Shown piece after piece: positions 7,601 to 15,677 of a stretch of 21,134 nucleotides of DNA; the stretch's first letter is position 1, and each line of letters opens with the position of its first letter. The DNA lies in the NCBI GenBank assembly GCA_017542915.1, contig JAFXWI010000091.1, positions 1 to 21,134 on the forward strand, in the 5' to 3' direction. This DNA is from Paludibacteraceae bacterium (lineage in GTDB: Bacteria > Bacteroidota > Bacteroidia > Bacteroidales > Paludibacteraceae). Under the pieces are notes generated by a model that was given only the letters and a program-made list of their open reading frames with translations, did no database searches and had not been told where the DNA came from. A program made the translations under genes and the position numbers.

Positions 7601-10600
7601 GTACGCGTATCGTTTACCAGGATGAGATCTACCCCAACAAACAGGAAGCCAGCAACGTAGATACGAAGTTGCCGATTCTGAACCTCGCTTATTATCCCCA
7701 AGAGCGCGGTCAGTACAACGTGTCTGCCGGAGAAGTCGGACCGGACGGTAAGCTCAAGAACCCGAAGAACCGTTGGGGCGGTATGATGAGACGGTTAGAG
7801 AACACCGACTTCGAGCGAGCCAACATCGAGTACCTGCAGTTCTGGCTCATGGACCCGAGACTTACGAACCCCGATCATCCGGACGACTACGACGGTGTGA
7901 TGTACATCAACTTAGGTGACGTGAGCGAGGATATTCTGCGAGACGGTAAGAAGTCGTTCGAGAGCGGACTGCCTGTCTCTGACACCGATGAAGGTCGTGT
8001 GACGAATACTTTCTGGGGTCGTGTACCGCGTGCGACCAGTTCGGTCAATGCCTTCAGCAACGAGTCCGGTTCACGTGAGCGTCAGGATCTCGGTCTGAAC
8101 GGTCTGAACGATGATCAGGAGCGTCAGTGGCCTGCTTATAAGAGCTACGTGGATTCGCTGCGTAAGATCGTGACGCCGGATGTGATCAGCCGTTGGACAC
8201 GTGACCGCTTCTCACCGCTCAACGACCCTGCCGGTGATAACTACCACTACTACCGCGGAACGGATTTCGATGACCAACAGGTGTCGATCTTGGATCGCTA
8301 CAAACACTATAACGGTACGCAAGGCAACTCGCCGGATACGGATCAGGAGACCGAGAGCTACGGAACGGCATCGACCCTGACGCCGGATGTAGAGGACATC
8401 AACCTCGATAACACGCTCAACGAGTACGAGAAATACTACGAGTACAAAGTCATCCTCCGCAAAGATATGATGGAGGTCGGAAGGCAGCATATCACGGAGA
8501 AGAAAGTGCGCCAAGTGACGCTTCGTAACGGCGAGACGGTCGATGTGACATGGTATCAGTTCAAGATACCTCTTCGTGGTGACAGCGCAACGGTTCAGAA
8601 ACGCGGCGGTATCCGTAACTGGAAATCGATCCGTTTCATGCGTCTGTACCTGACGGGCTTCGAGCATGAGACCTTCCTGCGTTTTGCTACGATGGATCTC
8701 GTACGAGGCGAATGGAGACAGTACACGCGTGACTTAGCGCCGGTCGGCACTCAGACGAACCCGGGTGCTTCGATTGATGTGCAGACCCTGAACATCGAGG
8801 AGAACAGCACTCGTCAGCCGATCAACTACGTGCTGCCTCCGGGTGTGAGTCGTCAGACCGACCCGGGACAGGCTCAGCTCATCGCTCAGAACGAGCAAGC
8901 GATGGTCATGCGCGTGAACAACCTCAGTCCGCACGATGCGCGCGCGATCTATAAAAATACCGCGTACGATATGCGTCAATACAAGAAGTTGCAGATGTTC
9001 GTTCACGCAGAACGGCTTAGCGAGCTTGATCCGAACCTCCGCGACGGCGATCTGACCTGTTTCATCCGTATGGGTACCGACCTCAAGAATAACTACTACG
9101 AATACGAGATCCCGCTGCATCTGACGCCTCCGGGGCTTTATAACAACGACTCGGAGAACGACCGTAAGATCGTTTGGCCCGAGGATAACATGTTCGATTT
9201 CCCGCTGAAGGTCTTCACGGACGCCAAGACCGCGCGTAACAAAGCCAAGAGAGCGGGCAACCAAGGTGTCGGCAACACGATCCCGTACTCGACATACGAC
9301 GTTGAGAACGACAAGCCGATGAACAAGATCACGGTATTGGGTAACCCGACCTTGGAGGAGATCGAGACGATCATGATCGGTGTGCGTAACAACGGTCAGC
9401 ATGATGCCAGCGGTGAGATCTGGGTGAACGAGTTACGGCTCAGTCAGTTCAACGAGAAAGGTGGTGTGGCTGCCATGGCCAACGCTTCGTTGGCGATCAG
9501 CGACATCGCACAGGTGAACGTAGCCGGACAGTTGGAGACCGCCGGTTACGGTTCGATAGAAGCGAACGTGATGGATCGTAACATGGACAATTTCTATCAG
9601 TTGTCCGTGAGTGCGGCGTTGGAGGCAGGTCGTCTGTTGCCGGAGAAAGCGAAAGTACAGATGCCGCTCTATGTAGCGTACAGCAAAGAGGTCATCAGCC
9701 CTGAGTACGACCCGCTGGATACCGATGTCAAGCTCAAAGAGACGCTCAGCACGTACGAGACGAAATCGGAGCGCGACTCCATCAAGAACCTCGTGCAGAC
9801 TGTCCATGAGTCCACCTCGTTCTCGGTAAGCAACCTCAAGGTGAACCACCACTACACCAAGAAACGCGACCTGTTCGTAGATCCTGCTAACTTCAGTATC
9901 TCGGCTTCGTACAACAAACAATCCGAACACTCACCGGAGTTGGAGACCAATTACACAACCGACCATAAGGGAAGCTTCCAGTACGCTTATAACTTCAACC
10001 CGAAGCCGTGGGAGCCGTTCAGCAAGGTGGAGAAAGTGCAGAAAATAAAGGCACTCAAGGAGTTGAACTTCTACTACCTGCCGCAGTCATGGTCGTTCAA
10101 CACGAACATGCACCGTACCTTCAGCCACATGAAGATGCGCGATCTGACCAATAACTTGGAGTTTGACCCGGAAAGGGATCTGACCTATAGCAAGGACTTC
10201 ACATGGGATCGTAATGTCGATATCAAATACGACCTGACCAAGAACATGAAGTTCAGTTTTCAGTCTGCCTATAACGCGATCATCGATGAAGGTAAATACA
10301 CGCCGGAGATCCTGAAGAACAAGTACTTCGATCCGGAGTTCAACCACGATAAATACGAGGCTTGGAAAGATACGATCCAGCGTTCGCTGTCCCGTTTCGG
10401 TAAGCCGTATTCGTACCAACAGATCTTCACAGCGAGCTGGAACGTGCCGTTCAACCGCATCCCGTATCTGGATGCGTTGACCGCCAACGCTTCCTATAGC
10501 GCGAACTATAACTGGACCCGTACGGCTTCTACGACCCAAGGTCAAGACCTCGGTAACACCGTCAGCAGTTTGCAGACGTGGCAGATCGACGGAGGTCTTA

Positions 10601-12357
10601 ATTTCGAGACTTGGTACAACAAATCCAAGTACTGGAAACAGATGTCGCAACGCTATTCGGGTCGAGGCGCTCGGCGTGCGTTCAAGCCCAAGACCTATAC
10701 GCAGACCGTGGCCTTGAAGAAAGGTGAGGCGACGGAGATCACCCACCGTCTGAACAGCGAGATGCTCAATGTGTCGGTTGCGGACTCCGCCGGAAAAGCG
10801 GTGCCTGTCTCCTTCAGGCCGGTGGGTAACACGAAAGTGGCGATCACGCCGAAGGCGGATTGCGCACAGGCAACCATCACCGTCACTACCAAAGATCCGA
10901 ACGAGCGGACGCCGAAACAGATAGCCGGAGACATGTTCGCTTACCTCGGAACGATGATCCGCCGTCTGCAAATCACGTACCGCGAAACGAACTCCATGAC
11001 CATCTCGGGCTTCATGCCGGAGGCAGGTTTCATGGGACAGCGCAGAGTTGACGGTGCGTATGCGCCGGGCTTTGACTTCGCTTTCGGATTTATCCCCAAG
11101 AACATGATGGAGCGTGCGATGAAGCATAACTGGCTCAGCGGCGATACGACCGTCGTTCAGCCTGCTACCCGTGCGCACACCTCCGATCTCGATATCAAAC
11201 TGACGCTCGAACCGCTGCCGGGCTTCAAGATCCAGCTCAGCGGTAAGCGATACATGGCGACTTCGACCTCGATCATCATGAGCTACGGCGATCCGCAGGA
11301 GACCATGACCGGTTCGTTTAACATCACCCAATGTGCTATCGGGACGGCATTCATGAAGGTCGGCAAACAGGATGAGAACTTCGCCAACAAAGCCTTTGAC
11401 CGCTTCCTGAACAACCGTGACGTGCTTGCCGACCGCGTGCAAGACCAATACACCGGAGTCGTTCTGCCCGATGCAGGCTTCCTCAAAGGAACGGTGCAGC
11501 CGGGTACGAAATACGACCCCAATAAACACGGACGTATCAGTAAGAACTCCGCGGACGTGCTCGTACCTGCGTTCCTGTCGGCTTATACCGGCAGAAGTCC
11601 GAGCAAGATAGGTCTTAATCCGTTCCTCGGCATCCTGAATATCCTGCCGAACTGGTCTGTGACCTTCGACGGTTTGGGTCGTCTGCCGTGGATGAAAGAT
11701 CATTTCAAATCCGTGACCCTGACGCATGCTTATACCTGTAAGTACGCGATCGGTTCGTTCGGCAGCTACTCTACGTGGGTCGGTGCGGATGATAAGAACA
11801 AACAGGTCGGTTTCGTGCGCGATGTGACGACCGACATGCCTCGTCCTTCGTCTGCGTACGACATCAGCAATGTGTCGCTGACGGAAGCTTTCTCGCCGCT
11901 CATCGGTCTGAACCTGACGATGAAGAACTCGCTCAATCTCAAAGCCGAGTACCGCAAGCAGCGTAACCTCACGCTCAACGTGACCTCTGTCCAACTGACC
12001 GAAGGTCATACCAACGAGTTCGTCATCGGTGGTGGTTATACCATCAAGAACCTCAGCTTCATCACCAAACGCAAAGACGGTGCGCAGAAGAAAGTAAGCA
12101 ATGACCTCAAGCTCCAAGTGGACTTCTCCTATAAGGATGTGAAGATGCTCCTCCGTAAGATCGAAGAGGGTATCACGCAGGCTTCGTCCGGAAACCGCGT
12201 CTTTGCTGTGAAGATCTCTGCGGATTACGTCCTGAGTCAGAAGATCAATATCCAGCTCTTCTATGACCACCAAGGCACCACACCGCTTATCTCGTCTTCG
12301 TACCCCGTCAAGGTGGATAACATCGGTATTAACATCAAGCTGATGCTGACACGTTAA
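4663..12357 (+). CDS. sprA: T9SS outer-membrane translocon protein SprA
   Basis: 2564 residues, about the usual SprA length. SprA is the very large outer-membrane beta barrel through which type IX cargo leaves the cell. I start at TTG 4663: a TGA lies three codons upstream in frame, and the resulting N-terminus (KKK, then a hydrophobic stretch to VYAQDE) is a complete signal peptide, which the next ATG would destroy. A Lys/Glu/Ala-rich charged helix follows (about 42-95). Family stretches include GHTRDVGSTGTAYIDDFEST (about 887-906), ENTDFERANIEYLQFWLMDP (about 1045-1064) and IWVNELRLSQFNEKGG (about 1586-1601). Alternating barrel strands run to the C-terminus (NIGINIKLMLTR). To my knowledge ruvA next to sprA recurs in Bacteroidota. 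No repeat insertions are seen in its 7.7 kb. Long antisense frames are shadows of its codon bias. Confidence 0.96.
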   Translation: MKKKIGYILLVSLMFLLPMVAGGVYAQDEKTPVAPVRTKPKTLKELVAEEKAQKAAEKKAKEEEKQRQEAEKKRQEEAKAKREEAKAKRDAAVAAGEPIPEDVADYVTDTDSTIWAPTNVKQLGAQNYGELTSPKSSMDLQDPENVTTTVEYQPETGQYIIRTKIGDLDVATPYMLTQEEYNQYAERQIMHKYWQQKISEVEHNNERKFDITDMKFNIGPADKVFGPGGVQLKMQGSAELLFGFKHQHISNPSLTRRARNNNIFDFDEKIQASVQGKVGTKLNFNLSYNTEASFSFDQQNIKLNYKGEEDDIIQSIEAGNVSLDLPSSLIRGSKALFGIKTNLKFGKFKIQALVSQQNSEAQTVSSKGGAQMTRFDISGDNYDENRHFFLNYFFRDNYEKAMSSVPYISSGVTINKIEVWVTNKKGNYDQARNIVAFADLGESKQHSQMNWGPDQKPCPDNKTNGLYTTVMGTAFRQIDQTGAALGALGMEGGVDYDKIESARLLNSSEYTLNSSLGFISLKAALNQDEVLAVAYEYTYGGQVYQVGEFSTDGVRDTLNRDPQQAASTLALKMLKSTSNAPSIKGKGTWDLMLKNIYALGATSINADKFELYVTYRNDSVGTDMQYLAEGPINGKQLIRVMNLDRLDQKNNVSPDGRFDFLEGITIQASTGKIIFPVLEPFGSHLANALGNDPALTSKYCFQELYDSTLVVAQEMSEKNKFRLTGKYKGTNSSEIRLNAMNVPRGSVTVTAGGATLIENVDYTVDYTMGTVTILNTSILESGTNVDVKLENQSTFSMQRKSLFGAHLEYEFSKDLVIGGTIMHLRERPLTTKVNMGSEPLANTVWGLNASWKTELQWLTNAIDKVPWITATAPSTFAINAEFAHLIPGHTRDVGSTGTAYIDDFESTTTNIDVHYPNYWFLASTPSVMPEAQIHLTHDTAAYNKNRALMAWYAVDPIFGYPQTNTPDHIRNDLAALSDHRTRIVYQDEIYPNKQEASNVDTKLPILNLAYYPQERGQYNVSAGEVGPDGKLKNPKNRWGGMMRRLENTDFERANIEYLQFWLMDPRLTNPDHPDDYDGVMYINLGDVSEDILRDGKKSFESGLPVSDTDEGRVTNTFWGRVPRATSSVNAFSNESGSRERQDLGLNGLNDDQERQWPAYKSYVDSLRKIVTPDVISRWTRDRFSPLNDPAGDNYHYYRGTDFDDQQVSILDRYKHYNGTQGNSPDTDQETESYGTASTLTPDVEDINLDNTLNEYEKYYEYKVILRKDMMEVGRQHITEKKVRQVTLRNGETVDVTWYQFKIPLRGDSATVQKRGGIRNWKSIRFMRLYLTGFEHETFLRFATMDLVRGEWRQYTRDLAPVGTQTNPGASIDVQTLNIEENSTRQPINYVLPPGVSRQTDPGQAQLIAQNEQAMVMRVNNLSPHDARAIYKNTAYDMRQYKKLQMFVHAERLSELDPNLRDGDLTCFIRMGTDLKNNYYEYEIPLHLTPPGLYNNDSENDRKIVWPEDNMFDFPLKVFTDAKTARNKAKRAGNQGVGNTIPYSTYDVENDKPMNKITVLGNPTLEEIETIMIGVRNNGQHDASGEIWVNELRLSQFNEKGGVAAMANASLAISDIAQVNVAGQLETAGYGSIEANVMDRNMDNFYQLSVSAALEAGRLLPEKAKVQMPLYVAYSKEVISPEYDPLDTDVKLKETLSTYETKSERDSIKNLVQTVHESTSFSVSNLKVNHHYTKKRDLFVDPANFSISASYNKQSEHSPELETNYTTDHKGSFQYAYNFNPKPWEPFSKVEKVQKIKALKELNFYYLPQSWSFNTNMHRTFSHMKMRDLTNNLEFDPERDLTYSKDFTWDRNVDIKYDLTKNMKFSFQSAYNAIIDEGKYTPEILKNKYFDPEFNHDKYEAWKDTIQRSLSRFGKPYSYQQIFTASWNVPFNRIPYLDALTANASYSANYNWTRTASTTQGQDLGNTVSSLQTWQIDGGLNFETWYNKSKYWKQMSQRYSGRGARRAFKPKTYTQTVALKKGEATEITHRLNSEMLNVSVADSAGKAVPVSFRPVGNTKVAITPKADCAQATITVTTKDPNERTPKQIAGDMFAYLGTMIRRLQITYRETNSMTISGFMPEAGFMGQRRVDGAYAPGFDFAFGFIPKNMMERAMKHNWLSGDTTVVQPATRAHTSDLDIKLTLEPLPGFKIQLSGKRYMATSTSIIMSYGDPQETMTGSFNITQCAIGTAFMKVGKQDENFANKAFDRFLNNRDVLADRVQDQYTGVVLPDAGFLKGTVQPGTKYDPNKHGRISKNSADVLVPAFLSAYTGRSPSKIGLNPFLGILNILPNWSVTFDGLGRLPWMKDHFKSVTLTHAYTCKYAIGSFGSYSTWVGADDKNKQVGFVRDVTTDMPRPSSAYDISNVSLTEAFSPLIGLNLTMKNSLNLKAEYRKQRNLTLNVTSVQLTEGHTNEFVIGGGYTIKNLSFITKRKDGAQKKVSNDLKLQVDFSYKDVKMLLRKIEEGITQASSGNRVFAVKISADYVLSQKINIQLFYDHQGTTPLISSSYPVKVDNIGINIKLMLTR

Positions 12358-12363
12358 TTCACA

Positions 12364-12873
12364 ATGTACAAAGTCGGTATCATAGGACCGGAGTCAACGG
12401 GTAAGAGTTCATTAGCCCGCTATCTCGCGAAAAGATATAAAGGAACGTACGTGCCTGAGTACGCGCGTACGTACGTGGAGCAGAAAGGGACGACCGAGGT
12501 CTCTTTCGACGAGCTCTGCGAGATCGCCCGCTACCAGATAGAGCAGATCAAGTCTGAGTCAGACTTGGAAGCGGTCTGTCAGTCCGAAGGACGGTCTGTA
12601 CGCTGTCAGGCGAAGCCGGTCTTCTTCGACACCGAGCTGATCGTAACAAAAGTGTGGTTCGATTATGCGTTTGGGAAAGTGCCGGTTTGGTTTGAAGACG
12701 CGATCCGGCAATACCCGATGGACGTCTATCTGCTGACGTACCCCGATCTGCCGTGGATTCCCGACCCTGCCCGTTCCAATGGTTCGGACGAGATACGCCA
12801 AGAGCTCTTCCACCGCTACGAATCCGAGATCCAAGCGCTGGATATTCCCTATTACATCATTAAACACTGCTGA
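12364..12873 (+). CDS. NadR-like nucleoside kinase / AAA_28 ATP-binding protein
   Basis: 169 residues, ATG 12364, six bases after the sprA stop. The protein starts MYKVGIIGPESTGKSSLARY, a P-loop (residues 8-15, GPESTGKS), then YVPEYARTYVEQ, VFFDTELIVTKVWFDY (86-101), LLTYPDLPWIPDPAR and NGSDEIR. This matches the ribosylnicotinamide-kinase-like domain of NadR, here without an adenylyltransferase domain; the likely role is phosphorylation of nicotinamide riboside for NAD salvage, by family only. Two oddities: residues about 62-84 (KSESDL to RCQAK) replace a much shorter segment and are encoded by hairpin-rich repeat DNA, and the protein ends at YYIIKHC, apparently missing the last 10-20 residues of relatives. 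It converges with mutS2 with 11 bp between stops. Confidence 0.8.
   Translation: MYKVGIIGPESTGKSSLARYLAKRYKGTYVPEYARTYVEQKGTTEVSFDELCEIARYQIEQIKSESDLEAVCQSEGRSVRCQAKPVFFDTELIVTKVWFDYAFGKVPVWFEDAIRQYPMDVYLLTYPDLPWIPDPARSNGSDEIRQELFHRYESEIQALDIPYYIIKHC
12549..12623 (+). repeat. Hairpin-rich in-frame insertion inside the NadR-like gene
   Basis: Three folds follow each other: CAAGTCTGA and TCAGACTTG around a single G (12549-12567), GTCC-GAA-GGAC (12582-12592) and GGC-GAA-GCC (12609-12617). CGGTCTGT is repeated at 12572 and 12592. TCTGTACGCTG (12595-12605) matches 10 of 11 bases of the reverse complement of the CAGAGTACAGA motif seen at 4634 and 17428, and is followed by TCAG and later CGGTCTT as in the complement of the ruvA/sprA repeat. 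Confidence 0.7.
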
Positions 12874-12884
12874 GTGTAAAAGAA

Positions 12885-15215
12885 TCAGAGTTGCACTACG
12901 GTGAGACCTGCTCCGCCGTGGTTGACATCGCCGTCCCCGAAGTCGAGCGGTACCTGTCCGCGTTTACGGCGAAGACGGTTGAGGTCGTTGAGGTACTCCC
13001 TCGTCAGCTGCTTGAGGGCACCGGTTCCGGTACCGTGCAGGATAGTGACCTCACCTGCTCCGACCATCAGCGCATCGTCCATGTACGCAATCAGTTTCTC
13101 CAAGGCCTCGTCTGCACGGTAACCGCGCAGGTCAAGCGTGCGTTCGAAAGAGAGGGTGCGTTGCCGAACGGTTGAGCGGACAGAGACGTTGCTCTTACTC
13201 TCCGGCGCAGAGGACATCGACTTACTGAGTTTGCGCAAGTCCGAGAAATCGCGCAGCACCTTCGGCGCTTTCGGCGAATCGGTCTTAGGCTTATCCTGAG
13301 GGCGGTCTTTCTTGGGAGTGCCGTTCACTTTCTCCTTGAGGGCTTCTACTTTCTGACGCGCCTCTTTGGTCTTGAGCTTCTCGGCTTTCGCTTCTTTGAT
13401 CTCACGGATCGTACGCTCTATAGTGGCGTTCGATTGCTGCAAGAGGTCGGCTGCCTGCTGTTTGGCTTCGTCGAGGATCTCTTTCTTCTTGGCTTTGATG
13501 CCGCTCATCTGCTCCTCGTATTGGGCGATACGCTCTTCGAGGACTTTCTCTTTCTGACGGATAGCCTGCCGTTTGTTCTCCCAATAACGTTTGTCCCGAG
13601 CGATGTCTTGGAGCTGTTTGTCGTAGTCGATATGCTCCTCGCCCACGAGGTCGGTGGCATACCGGATGATCTCTTCGCCCAGACCTATCTGACGCGCTAT
13701 CTCGATAGCAAACGAACTACCGGCTTGCCCGATGGAGAGTTGGAAGAGGGGACGCATAGCCCCTCGGTCATAGAGCATAGCGCCGTTGATGACACCCTGC
13801 GTCTGCTCCGCAAAATGCTTGAGGTTCGTATAGTGCGTCGTGATGATACCGAAGACACCCCTTTGCACCAACTCGCGCAGGATAGCCTCAGCGATCGCTC
13901 CGCCTAAAAGCGGCTCCGTACCCGTTCCCATCTCATCGATGAGGATGAGCGTGCGTTCGTCCGCCTGACGCAGGAAAGCGCGCATGTTACGCAGGTGAGA
14001 CGAGTACGTAGAGAGCTCGTCCTGTATCGATTGCTCGTCACCGATGTCGATCATCAGTTGGTCAAAGAGCCCTGCCCTGCTCTGCTCCGCTACCGGAACA
14101 AGCAGACCGCATTGGAGCATGTATTGCAGCAAGGCAACGGTCTTGAGGCACACGGACTTACCGCCCGCATTGGGACCGGAGATGACGAGCACATGGTTCT
14201 TGTCGGCTTGCAGCCTGATCGAGAGCGGCACGACGGTCTTGCCTTGCGGCGCATAATGGAGCCACAAGACCGGATGACGGGCTTCCGACCATTCCAACAG
14301 CGGCTCGTTCAGCAGCTCCGGACGGATCGCATGAAGGGTTTGAGCCAGCGACACTTTGGCATTGAGAAAATCGACCTCCGCAAGCATCTTCTGGCTTGCT
14401 ATGATAGCCTCCGTCTCGGGTCGCAGAAGGGCGGTGACGGCTTGCAGGATACGCACTCTCTCCCGACGCTCTGCTCCTTCTAACTCACGGATATGATTAT
14501 TGGCGTCCACCACCTGTTGCGGTTCGATATAGACGGTCTTTCCGGTAGCCGACTCATCGTGTACGATACCGCCTATCTTGCGTTTGTAGCCGGGCGGAAC
14601 GGGTATCACGAGCCTGCCCTCACGAAGGGTCGGCGTAGCGTCCGAATCGACCAAACCGTCCGTCTTGGCTTGCCTCAGGATAGCAGCCAGCGTGCGTCCG
14701 ACGCTGCCCTGCAGGTTGCTTATCTCACGACGGATACGCGCTAACTCGGGCGAAGCATGATCTGCCAGTTGACCGTAGCGATCCAAGATCCGGTCTATCT
14801 CACGAACGATGTTCCCGAGGTTCCCGAAAGCGCCTATGCCGCCAAGTCCCTTTAATAGCGGGTACTTGAGTTCATCGAGCGAACCGAAGAACTGCTCCAC
14901 CTCCACGGCATACGAGAGGGTCTTGCGCAGGTCGTCCAACTCCGCCTCATCGAGGAACAGTCCCTCGATGCGGATGCGTGCTACCGCCTCGCGCATGTCG
15001 CGTATCTCGCCGCGCGGAAAACTCAGCATCGGGTCGGCTTGCACCTGACGCATCTGATCGGTGAGCAGCAGCATATGCTGCACCTTCTCATACTCGGTCT
15101 CCATCTGCATCGCCTCTACCTGCTCGCGGCCTAAGGACGACGCACACCGACGCACCAACTCTTCACGTATCACCGTGAAGTCAATCTTCGATTCTATGTT
15201 AGAGGGATAAAACAA
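12885..15215 (-). CDS. mutS2: Endonuclease MutS2 with C-terminal Smr domain
   Basis: 776 residues. The start is TTG at 15213-15215: a TAA lies nine bases upstream in frame, there is no ATG until about codon 36, and FYPSNIESKIDF is the expected family N-terminus. MutS2 is a MutS-like ATPase, linked to suppression of recombination and, in some bacteria, to rescue of collided ribosomes. Visible parts: clamp/lever helices (about 1-320), Walker A GPNAGGKS (about 343-350), Walker B ILIDEMGTGTEP (about 422-433), a long charged coiled coil (about 520-640), a Pro/Lys linker (KKDRPQDKPKTDSPK) and an Smr domain with LDLRG (about 693) and HGTGTG (about 724). It lacks the mismatch-recognition domain of MutS, as expected. 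The hairpin array 15230-15344 is its leader. Confidence 0.96.
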   Translation of the reverse strand: MFYPSNIESKIDFTVIREELVRRCASSLGREQVEAMQMETEYEKVQHMLLLTDQMRQVQADPMLSFPRGEIRDMREAVARIRIEGLFLDEAELDDLRKTLSYAVEVEQFFGSLDELKYPLLKGLGGIGAFGNLGNIVREIDRILDRYGQLADHASPELARIRREISNLQGSVGRTLAAILRQAKTDGLVDSDATPTLREGRLVIPVPPGYKRKIGGIVHDESATGKTVYIEPQQVVDANNHIRELEGAERRERVRILQAVTALLRPETEAIIASQKMLAEVDFLNAKVSLAQTLHAIRPELLNEPLLEWSEARHPVLWLHYAPQGKTVVPLSIRLQADKNHVLVISGPNAGGKSVCLKTVALLQYMLQCGLLVPVAEQSRAGLFDQLMIDIGDEQSIQDELSTYSSHLRNMRAFLRQADERTLILIDEMGTGTEPLLGGAIAEAILRELVQRGVFGIITTHYTNLKHFAEQTQGVINGAMLYDRGAMRPLFQLSIGQAGSSFAIEIARQIGLGEEIIRYATDLVGEEHIDYDKQLQDIARDKRYWENKRQAIRQKEKVLEERIAQYEEQMSGIKAKKKEILDEAKQQAADLLQQSNATIERTIREIKEAKAEKLKTKEARQKVEALKEKVNGTPKKDRPQDKPKTDSPKAPKVLRDFSDLRKLSKSMSSAPESKSNVSVRSTVRQRTLSFERTLDLRGYRADEALEKLIAYMDDALMVGAGEVTILHGTGTGALKQLTREYLNDLNRLRRKRGQVPLDFGDGDVNHGGAGLTVVQL

Positions 15216-15313
15216 ATCTATTTACGATTTAACAATGTACGATGTACAATTTAACGTCGCGTAGCGACCATTTTAACACTTTAACGTGCGAAGCACCATT
15301 TTAACGTTTTAAC
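15216..15313. repeat. Beaded hairpin array between the DUF721 gene and mutS2
   Basis: Read on the plus strand, TTTAAC or TTTTAAC spacers separate small hairpins: TGTAC-GAT-GTACA (15236-15248), GTCGC-GTA-GCGAC (15256-15268) and GTGC-GAA-GCAC (15286-15296). The last two units share both flanks, TTTAAC before and CATTTTAAC after, and differ only in stem and loop while both arms stay complementary. The final TTTTAAC (15307-15313) abuts the longer hairpin at 15314. Confidence 0.85.
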
Positions 15314-15344
15314 GATTGTCGAATCACCCCAGTATTCGACAATC
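15314..15344 (-). repeat. Perfect 11-bp inverted repeat across the DUF721 stop codon
   Basis: Arms GATTGTCGAAT (15314-15324) and ATTCGACAATC (15334-15344) flank a 9-base loop. The TGA stop of the DUF721 gene lies in the loop and arm. In transcript direction there is no U-run after it, so it is not a clean intrinsic terminator; it could still act as an RNA stabiliser or attenuator, and it forms the end bead of the adjoining hairpin array. Confidence 0.8.
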
Positions 15345-15614
15345 CTTGAGTGCCGGCGCACCGACGGCTTCGTTCAGTTTGCTGATGAGCTCGAAGCGGT
15401 TCTCGAAGAGCTGGGTCTTGAGTGCGGCGGAGTTGACGCGGACATACAACACACCGTCCCGAACCTCTACGCTGCGCGTGAGTTTCCGGACGGTCTCGCC
15501 CATGACCTTCGGCCACACCTCTTCTATCTGGACATCCAGCACCGACTGCTCCAAACCGCTCTCACGGATGTACGCTACCAGCGCCTGAGATATCGACATC
15601 GCCTCGCCTTTCAC
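15324..15614 (-). CDS. DUF721 (DciA-like) protein
   Basis: 96 residues from a GTG at 15612-15614, or 91 from the ATG at 15599. I prefer the GTG because family members carry about six residues before the first helix. Family features are QALVAYIRESGLEQ, the IEEVWPKVMGETV stretch with its conserved tryptophan, LYVRVNSAALKTQLFENRFEL and a short tail ending DCRILG. DUF721 includes DciA, implicated in loading the replicative helicase in bacteria without DnaC; for this small Bacteroidota form that role is inference. It lies between the glucosaminidase and mutS2 on the same strand, with repeat DNA filling both gaps, and is probably co-transcribed. Its stop codon is inside a hairpin. Confidence 0.85.
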   Translation of the reverse strand: MKGEAMSISQALVAYIRESGLEQSVLDVQIEEVWPKVMGETVRKLTRSVEVRDGVLYVRVNSAALKTQLFENRFELISKLNEAVGAPALKDCRILG

Positions 15615-15617
15615 TGA

Positions 15618-15677
15618 ACTCTAAACACTAAACACAAAACACTCAACTATCAACTTTCAACTATCAACTTTCAACTT
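15618..15677 (-). repeat. Short-period repeat filling the glucosaminidase/DUF721 gap
   Basis: On the minus strand, directly after the TAA of the glucosaminidase gene, 7-bp units AGTTGAA/AGTTGAT are repeated about five times. They are followed by degenerate AGTGTTT/TTGTGTTT units up to the GTG start of the DUF721 gene. GAAAGTTGATAGTTGA (16 bp) is also present at 18542-18557 on the plus strand. Confidence 0.85.

Noticed and set aside
10087..12273. 728-codon open frame on the minus strand opposite sprA, and a similar one at 4687-6000
   Set aside because: They lie entirely within the certain sprA frame, have arginine/valine/histidine-rich low-similarity sequence and arise from its codon bias.
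12444..12480. CGTACGTACG palindrome in the NadR-like gene
   Set aside because: It follows from the codons of the conserved stretch TYVPEYARTYV and has no counterpart elsewhere in the window.
12864..12877. Hairpin terminator between the NadR-like gene and mutS2
   Set aside because: The stem is only five A/T-rich pairs without a clear U-run; too weak to call.
12885..14483. Plus-strand open frames opposite mutS2
   Set aside because: They are shadows of a complete mutS2 with all motifs; no family features are seen in them.
15230..15344. CRISPR-like array
   Set aside because: The repeated flanks are short (6-9 bp), the unit length varies, the inserts are self-complementary hairpins rather than spacers, and no cas gene is present.
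15314..15344. Intrinsic terminator after the DUF721 gene
   Set aside because: The stem is perfect, but no U-run follows in the transcribed direction and the structure continues into the hairpin array; kept as an inverted repeat only.
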